NCBI GenBank assembly: GCA_947074165.1
Contig: CAMTOT010000044.1
Span: forward strand, 1-13,253
DNA length: 13,253 nt
DNA from: an uncultured Bacteroidales bacterium
GTDB lineage: Bacteria; Bacteroidota; Bacteroidia; Bacteroidales; JAUNSR01
Reading direction: 5' to 3'
How positions within the stretch are numbered: position 1 is the stretch's first letter; each line of letters begins with the position of its first letter. The position numbers were made by a program, and so were the translations under genes. Shown here one piece after another: positions 8,225 through 13,253 of the stretch. The notes beneath the pieces were generated by a model. The model had not been told where the DNA came from, did no database searches, and worked only from the letters and a program-made list of their open reading frames with translations.

Positions 8225-8257
8225 ATGTAAAACATTATCCAAACTGCAATGTTACAT
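8225..8257. promoter_or_regulatory. Paired ATGT/ACAT palindromes upstream of the uptake operon
   Basis: Two short palindromes, ATGT-AAA-ACAT (8225-8235) and ATGT-T-ACAT (8249-8257), have centres 23 nt apart, close to two helical turns. They lie about 100 nt before the receptor start in a gap without genes, where an iron- or metal-responsive operator would be expected. They do not match the classical Fur box. No convincing TTTG/TAnnTTTG promoter is visible between the terminator and 8350. Confidence 0.3.
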
Positions 8258-8349
8258 ATATCAGTAGCACGATTTTGACAATAATGCTACCCTCTATCCG
8301 GATTAGTCTTAAAATTTATTTCTCACCTAAAAGAAAATCATTACTAATT

Positions 8350-10524
8350 ATGAGAAGGTTCATTACATGTTTCATTATTTGCATAACATATATATATGCA
8401 TACTCACAAAACAATACAAGCAGGAATCAGCTTACTCAAAAAGCCGATACAATAAAAAACATGCTTCTTGATGAAGTAATTATTGAATCATCAGGTATTA
8501 AAAAATATAATCCGGAGAGATTATCATCCTCTCTTCGTTTAAACACAGAGCCTTTAGAGTCATCTCAGAACATCCAGATTATCTCGTCTTCAATGATTAA
8601 AGATCAGTTTTCTCTCAATGTGAATGAGAACATCACCCGCAATGTAAGCGGTTCGTTCAGAGAGGAGTTACATAATGGAATCTCGGCTGACATATATTCC
8701 CGTGGTGGATACATGAATGCTCAACGAAACGGAGTGGATCTTCGACCACTGTTGAAAGGTCCTTTAGGAGACGATATATCTATAATAGAATCTATTGAAT
8801 TTATAAAAGGTCCATCAGGATTTATGAACTCTCTTGGCGACCCTGCCGGCACTTACAATGTTGTAACCAAGAAACCGACAGGGCAAAACCGAAGCAGCTA
8901 TACTGTCATGTACGGTAGTTACGATATGGTAAGAGCTGAGGCTGATATTGAGGGTGTATTAGATAATGAAGGCAGATTATCAGCCAGACTTAACATGATG
9001 GGAATGTATAAAGAGGGGTTTCTTCAGTTTGACACAAATGACAGAATACTTATAGCGCCATCATTTCTATATAAACTAAACAATAGCACCACAATCACTG
9101 CGCAGTATGTATATCAGCGCATGAATTATATGATGCTTAGTGAGGCTCAGATATCACCTTATGGATTTGGCTCTCTTCCTATAGATTTTTCTATTACAGA
9201 TCCGTCAACTCGTCCGTATAGAGGAAATGAACATAATGCATTTATTACTCTCGAGAAAGAGTTTAATAAAAACTGGAAATTTACAGCTCAGGTATCTGAT
9301 ATTAATTGTAACTCCAAAGGTACTATCTTCTGGGTTTACGGACCTAATGAGGAAAATATTGATATACTTGACAGGTATCTTGTTTACGATGCGATGAAGT
9401 ATAATGTATTTTCAGCACAAGCATTCATTAATGGTAGTTTTAATATATCAGGAGTTAAGAACAATATTATTATAGGTGTAGATTATAATAATAAACATAA
9501 TCAGACCGCAGATACATGGGAAACAGCATCAAATATATATCCGCTTGAAATATCTAACCCGATATATTCACAAGTCATTAATAATAACTTTCTGCCAAAC
9601 GGCGATTTTAATTCTGAAAATACCATCGATGATGAGATAAATCTGACCGACAGCAAACTTTATTATATCTCAGGATATATTATGGACGAGATAAACTTGT
9701 TTAATGAAAGAGTAAAATTAAATATAGGTGTACGTGCTACAAGATCTAAAGCTGACTTTATTCAATACGGCGATAAAACGAAAGCGACAAATAATGTAAT
9801 AACTCCTCGCGCAGGCATTAACTGGTTATTTACAAAGTCAGCGAGTATATATGCATTATATGATAATACATTTATACCGCAGGCAGGATCTGCTATAGAT
9901 GGTACCGCGCTTAAGCCTCTGAAAGGGCGCAGTTTTGAAGCAGGATTAAAGAATGAGTGGTTTGGAAAAGCTTTATCAACCACACTTTCTGTATATAATA
10001 TACGACGTAGCAATAATATTGTAAATGACCCTGTTACAAATGACTTTTATCAAACAGGAGAAAATGAATCTAAAGGATTTGAGGCAGATATCAGAGGTAC
10101 CTTATTTAAAGGTTTAAATGTTGTAATTAACTATGCATATACAGATTCGAAAATAACAAAAGATGATATGAACCCGGAAATGGTTGGTAAAGCTACACCT
10201 AACCGTATTCGTCATATTCAAAATTCATGGATTGATTACTCTTTACCCGGTAAAGTACTAAAAGGATTATCTGTCTCTGCCGGTTATCAGTATCTGGTGG
10301 GAAGAACAGAGAGATTCACCTCGTCTGATCCGCAGAAAATGGATGATATTTTCAGAGTTGATGCCGGTATATCATACAGCCGCCGGAGATATAAAATAAA
10401 TCTTATGGTTAATAATCTTCTTGACGCGAAACAATACTCTACCGCATGGAAAAGAAATGACATGTACTACTGGGTACAACTAGCACCCCTCACATATAGA
10501 TGCTCTATCACGTTAAACTTATAA
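8350..10524 (+). CDS. TonB-dependent siderophore-type outer membrane receptor
   Basis: This outer-membrane receptor imports a large chelate using TonB energy. The frame opens at a TTG at 8275, but the ATG at 8350 is chosen because it starts directly with a signal peptide (MRRFITCF..., cleavage near residue 19, AYS/Q). The 724-residue protein has a TonB-box-like segment (DEVIIESSG, about 41-49), a plug domain (about 65-175) with IESIEFIKGPSG and the conserved VVTKKPT strand, then a 22-strand-type barrel. There is no N-terminal carboxypeptidase-like domain, so it is not a SusC-type glycan receptor; the plug signature fits the TonB-siderophore (FhuA/FpvA) group. The C-terminus ends in NL instead of the usual aromatic residue. 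Tandem TAA stops precede the binding-protein ATG by only a few bases. Iron-siderophore is the likely ligand, but another metal chelate or corrinoid is possible. Confidence 0.9.
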   Translation: MRRFITCFIICITYIYAYSQNNTSRNQLTQKADTIKNMLLDEVIIESSGIKKYNPERLSSSLRLNTEPLESSQNIQIISSSMIKDQFSLNVNENITRNVSGSFREELHNGISADIYSRGGYMNAQRNGVDLRPLLKGPLGDDISIIESIEFIKGPSGFMNSLGDPAGTYNVVTKKPTGQNRSSYTVMYGSYDMVRAEADIEGVLDNEGRLSARLNMMGMYKEGFLQFDTNDRILIAPSFLYKLNNSTTITAQYVYQRMNYMMLSEAQISPYGFGSLPIDFSITDPSTRPYRGNEHNAFITLEKEFNKNWKFTAQVSDINCNSKGTIFWVYGPNEENIDILDRYLVYDAMKYNVFSAQAFINGSFNISGVKNNIIIGVDYNNKHNQTADTWETASNIYPLEISNPIYSQVINNNFLPNGDFNSENTIDDEINLTDSKLYYISGYIMDEINLFNERVKLNIGVRATRSKADFIQYGDKTKATNNVITPRAGINWLFTKSASIYALYDNTFIPQAGSAIDGTALKPLKGRSFEAGLKNEWFGKALSTTLSVYNIRRSNNIVNDPVTNDFYQTGENESKGFEADIRGTLFKGLNVVINYAYTDSKITKDDMNPEMVGKATPNRIRHIQNSWIDYSLPGKVLKGLSVSAGYQYLVGRTERFTSSDPQKMDDIFRVDAGISYSRRRYKINLMVNNLLDAKQYSTAWKRNDMYYWVQLAPLTYRCSITLNL

Positions 10525-10528
10525 TAAT

Positions 10529-11572
10529 ATGAAAGAACTTATATTCATAACACCTCTTATTCTGCTCATACTTTGCGGATGTAGTAAAAAGAAAAGTACG
10601 GATATCATTAAGTATCAGTCAGAAATATATCTGACTGATACTTATGGCAATACAGTATCCCTACCGACTAAAGCAACAAGAGTCATTGCGCTGTTTGATC
10701 CATGTGTTGACATTATGTATATGCTTGGCAAAGAAGATCTGCTCGTTGGCGTACCATCTGAGCTGTATTTCGATTCCGAGCAATATAATTATCTAAGTCT
10801 TATAGACGCTCGTGTCAGAGATAAAGAGATTGCCACTCCGGGAAGCAATGAACTGCTGAATATTGAAAGTATAATAGCTTTAAAACCTGATCTTGTATTA
10901 ACACAGAATGTACCTAAAAGTACATTAAATATTCTCAACAATTCCGGCATAGCCGTTTATATGGCTACTTCGGAGAGTTACGATAACGTCTTACGCGAAT
11001 TAAGTGATATAGCTATACTTACGGGTAATGAAGAGCGTGGTAAAGAACTATGTGATTATGCAAGAGCAAAGATAAATGAGTTTAATACCCGTGCCGGTAC
11101 AGATGAGCCGGATAGTCGTAAATCAGTTTATTTCACATGGGCAAATGGTAAGATATTTTCCACAACAGGACATAAAAGCATGATGCACAACTGCTTGCTC
11201 ATGGCAGGAGTAGAAAATGCCTGTCCTGCCAATATAGACCGCCCAAATATCAACCCGGAAACACTTATTAAATGGAATCCTGATATTATTGTGATGTGGA
11301 ATGATTCTCCAGAGCTTTTTTACAAGAAAAAAGAGCTGCGCAAAGTAAAGGCTATAAACAACCGTGATATATATAATCTAATGCCTATGTTTTTTTATAA
11401 TCCACATACATTAAAATCGCTATGCGTTGCAGCCGCCATCAATGACTTTGCTTACGGTGATAAAAATTCGGAAGAATATGACACAAAAGAGGAGATAAAA
11501 GAGATAATAAAGGTGTTATATGGAGAAGATAAAGGAAACAAACTATTAGAATATTTTAATTATGAATTTTAA
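10529..11572 (+). CDS. ABC transporter substrate-binding lipoprotein (FecB/BtuF class)
   Basis: This periplasmic binding protein should take the chelate from the outer-membrane receptor and hand it to the permease. The 347-residue protein begins with a lipoprotein signal ending in LCGC (Cys18) and a short charged linker (SKKKSTD). The class III binding-protein opening LTDTYGNTVSLPTKATRVIAL follows, split here over two lobes joined by a long helix. Typical lobe motifs are visible: LLNIESIIALKPDLVL and, in the second lobe, NPETLIKWNPDIIVMW. Residues 27-39, across the linker and first strand, are encoded by a perfect inverted repeat (separate entry). The gene overlaps the methyltransferase by 11 nt, indicating translational coupling. 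Ligand class is inferred from the receptor; vitamin B12 or heme cannot be excluded. Confidence 0.88.
   Translation: MKELIFITPLILLILCGCSKKKSTDIIKYQSEIYLTDTYGNTVSLPTKATRVIALFDPCVDIMYMLGKEDLLVGVPSELYFDSEQYNYLSLIDARVRDKEIATPGSNELLNIESIIALKPDLVLTQNVPKSTLNILNNSGIAVYMATSESYDNVLRELSDIAILTGNEERGKELCDYARAKINEFNTRAGTDEPDSRKSVYFTWANGKIFSTTGHKSMMHNCLLMAGVENACPANIDRPNINPETLIKWNPDIIVMWNDSPELFYKKKELRKVKAINNRDIYNLMPMFFYNPHTLKSLCVAAAINDFAYGDKNSEEYDTKEEIKEIIKVLYGEDKGNKLLEYFNYEF
10609..10644 (+). repeat. Perfect 15-bp inverted repeat inside the binding-lipoprotein gene
   Basis: TAAGTATCAGTCAGA (10609-10623) is perfectly complementary to 10630-10644, with a 6-nt loop AATATA (10624-10629). The hairpin lies about 80 nt after the start codon, in frame within the coding sequence. 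No T run follows, so it is not a standard terminator. It could stabilise or process the mRNA, or slow translation after the signal peptide. Confidence 0.85.
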
Positions 11573-12269
11573 ACGAGACATTGCATCGATGGCATCTATT
11601 GCCTCGTATTGGGATAAACAGGCCCGTATCTGGAGAGAAGAAAAAGATGAAGAGTGGAATCTTCCCGAAACAAAATACTGGATAGAGTATTTCCGCGGTT
11701 ATCATAAACATCTGAAAGGTCGACGTGTTTTGGAAATAGGCACTGCGTCAGGATATTTTGCCAATATACTTACGCTAGCCGGATTTGAAGTGACCGCTAT
11801 AGATATTTCAGCGGAAATGATTGCTCAGGCACGTGAAGTGAGTAGCAGCATGAATCTGGATATAAATTACATTGTAATGGACGCTCAGAATCTTGTTTTC
11901 AAGGAAGACAGTTTTGATATGGTTTTTACCCGACTTATGACATGGATAGTACCAGATACCGAACGCTTTTACAAATCCTGCTTTAAGGTCTTAAACAGAG
12001 GCGGAGTACTTATTAACTTCGACGGTGATTTCGGAAATATAAAATTCTCTTGCAAAGGCCATGAAAAATATCCCGCGGATATTATGCAACAGGCCAACAC
12101 TATTAAGCAACAACTAGACATAAGCAATTACTCTCGCCCCGACAGAGATATCTCCTTACTTAATAAAATAGGATTTAGAGAAATAAACCCGACTCTGAAG
12201 GCAGAAGATATAATTCTTCATAAAGATAACTCTGAGCTATTTTCAGTAACAGCAGTAAAGCCATTTTAG
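11562..12269 (+). CDS. Class I SAM-dependent methyltransferase in the uptake operon
   Basis: This is a 235-residue soluble methyltransferase of the UbiE/Methyltransf_11 type with no signal peptide. The SAM-binding motif I is VLEIGTASGYFA (56-67), the acidic residue after the second strand is D81 (VTAID), motif II includes D107 (IVMDAQN), and the strand-4 region is RGGVLINFDGD. The first 50 residues form a helical cap (SYWDKQARIWREEKDEEW), which probably shapes the acceptor site. Only two cysteines (C140, C164) are present, so arsenite-type methylation is unlikely. The ATG overlaps the end of the binding-lipoprotein gene by 11 nt, and the permease follows within 5 nt, so it is an integral part of the transport operon. 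The substrate is unknown. Modification of the imported chelate or a cytoplasmic ligand is an inference. Confidence 0.87.
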   Translation: MNFKRDIASMASIASYWDKQARIWREEKDEEWNLPETKYWIEYFRGYHKHLKGRRVLEIGTASGYFANILTLAGFEVTAIDISAEMIAQAREVSSSMNLDINYIVMDAQNLVFKEDSFDMVFTRLMTWIVPDTERFYKSCFKVLNRGGVLINFDGDFGNIKFSCKGHEKYPADIMQQANTIKQQLDISNYSRPDRDISLLNKIGFREINPTLKAEDIILHKDNSELFSVTAVKPF

Positions 12270-12273
12270 CTAT

Positions 12274-13205
12274 TTGTTTATAAAACCTAATGATACCGTT
12301 TTGGAAAGAAGAATTGAAAATATAATTTGTTACGGACTGCCTCTGCCGATAATAATACTATCAATATTTATTGGCACCTCCTTTAATCCGTTTGTAGCTG
12401 CTGATGATGAGCTTATGGATATGACTAAAAACATAATACTCAATGTCAGACTACCTCGCATTATTCTTACATTCATGGTTGGCGCTGCTCTATCCGTATC
12501 AGGGGCCGTATTACAAAGCCTATTCCGCAATCCGCTAATCGATTCATATATACTGGGTATATCTTCCGGCGCTGCTTTCGGAGCCTCCTTAGCTATAGTA
12601 TATACGTTGTCGTTCTTAAACATTTACGCTTTCGTTGGAGGTAGTATTGCCGTATTACTGACCTATTTCATAGCTGGCAAAGACAGACAAAACAGTACTA
12701 TAACGATTGTATTGTCGGGTATGATAGTTTCGGGTATATTTACGGCTCTACTATCTTTTGTACAATATGTAAGCAACCCGTATAAACTACAGGCTATAAT
12801 ACAATGGACTATGGGGAATCTTCATTCTGCATCATGGAATGAAGTAGAACAAGCGATAGGCCCTATATTAATATCAGGTACAGGCATATATTTCTTTCGA
12901 TGGAGACTAAATCTGCTGGCGCTTGGTGACGACGCAGCCAGGGCTGTGGGGGTAAATCCGATACCGGATAAAATATTTCTTATAATATGCGCCACATTAA
13001 TGACAACCGCGACTGTAGCTGTTGCCGGCATTATAAGTTTCTACGGATTGTTTGTTCCGCATATTGTGCGTATGCTTGTAGGTGCCGACAACAAAAAAGC
13101 CATTCCTGCAAATATATTTTTAGGTGGTTCATTTTTGATCCTTATAGACACTCTATCCCGCACACTTTTCACATTTGAAGTGCCAATAGGAATTTTCACC
13201 ACACT
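12274..13205 (+). CDS. FecCD-family ABC permease, 3' end missing
   Basis: This is the inner-membrane permease of an iron-siderophore/cobalamin-type ABC importer, working with the upstream binding lipoprotein and an ATPase expected downstream. Family signatures are clear: LNVRLPRIILTFMVGAAL (57-73), LQSLFRNPL (80-88), LGISSGAAFGA (94-104), GDDAARAVGVNP, and GLFVPHIVRMLVG. About 311 residues are genomic; the frame then runs into adapter sequence that adds DRKSVV and a false stop at 13225-13227. Normal members are about 330-350 residues and continue with a GAPFF-type segment after PIGIFTTL, so roughly 25-30 residues are missing. No ATG precedes the first membrane segment; the likely starts are TTG at 12274 or TTG at 12301, since the first ATG would remove TM1. 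An in-frame TAA at 12256-12258 limits upstream extension. Confidence 0.92.
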
Positions 13206-13253
13206 AGATCGGAAGAGCGTCGTGTAGGGAAAGAGTGTACGTCCTGGTGTAGA
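13206..13253. other. Illumina TruSeq P5-side adapter with i5 index (artefact)
   Basis: Bases 13206-13238 match the reverse complement of the TruSeq read-1 adapter, beginning AGATCGGAAGAGCGTCGTG. Bases 13239-13246 (ACGTCCTG) occupy the i5 position and 13247-13253 match the P5 primer end. The reverse complement of the index, CAGGACGT, is the TruSeq HT index I know as D507. This sequence truncates the permease gene. Recognition is from memory. Confidence 0.98.

Noticed and set aside
8275..8349. N-terminal extension of the TonB receptor starting at TTG 8275.
   Set aside because: It would place about 25 charged and mixed residues before the signal peptide; the ATG at 8350 starts directly with a proper signal sequence.
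8350..10524. SusC-like glycan receptor.
   Set aside because: There is no N-terminal carboxypeptidase-like domain, no SusD partner, the length is about 720 rather than about 1000 residues, and the plug has the siderophore-type signature.
11562..12269. Arsenite or metalloid methyltransferase.
   Set aside because: Only two cysteines (C140, C164) are present and not in the ArsM arrangement.

Overview
This window is an AT-rich, apparently chromosomal fragment from a member of the Bacteroidota, most likely Bacteroidales. Three things point there: AT-rich start regions with no clear Shine-Dalgarno sequence, a good Bacteroides-type promoter (TTTG, 20 nt, TATATTTG), and gene families and layouts typical of the phylum (LytTR two-component pair, TolC/fusion-lipoprotein/RND operon, TonB receptor operon). 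The genus is not determined.

Both ends are library artefacts. Bases 1-47 and 13206-13253 match Illumina TruSeq adapters with their i7 and i5 indexes, so the biological sequence is about 48-13205. The first and last genes are affected: the response regulator stop codon takes its last base from adapter, and the final permease is cut and carries six adapter-encoded residues.

There are three transcription units. (1) Minus strand, 1896 down to 47: a LytS/YehU-type sensor histidine kinase followed 2 nt later by its LytTR response regulator. A promoter at 1910-1941 fixes the kinase start inside the longest reading frame. (2) Plus strand, 2211-8187: a tripartite pump operon (TolC-like channel, periplasmic fusion lipoprotein, HAE-1 RND transporter) ending with a small PII-like protein and a strong intrinsic terminator. 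The 314-base divergent region between units 1 and 2 holds three related direct repeats that could be the LytTR operator, so the two-component system probably controls the pump. (3) Plus strand, 8350 to the right end: a metal-chelate uptake operon with a TonB-dependent siderophore-type receptor, a binding lipoprotein, a class I SAM-dependent methyltransferase and a FecCD-family permease. The ATPase is expected just beyond the artificial end.

The points most worth following are the methyltransferase inside the uptake operon, a perfect 15-bp hairpin inside the 5' part of the binding-lipoprotein gene, the PII-like protein attached to a drug-type RND pump, and the possible operators upstream of units 2 and 3. 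No RNA genes, CRISPR arrays, insertion sequences or origins were seen.
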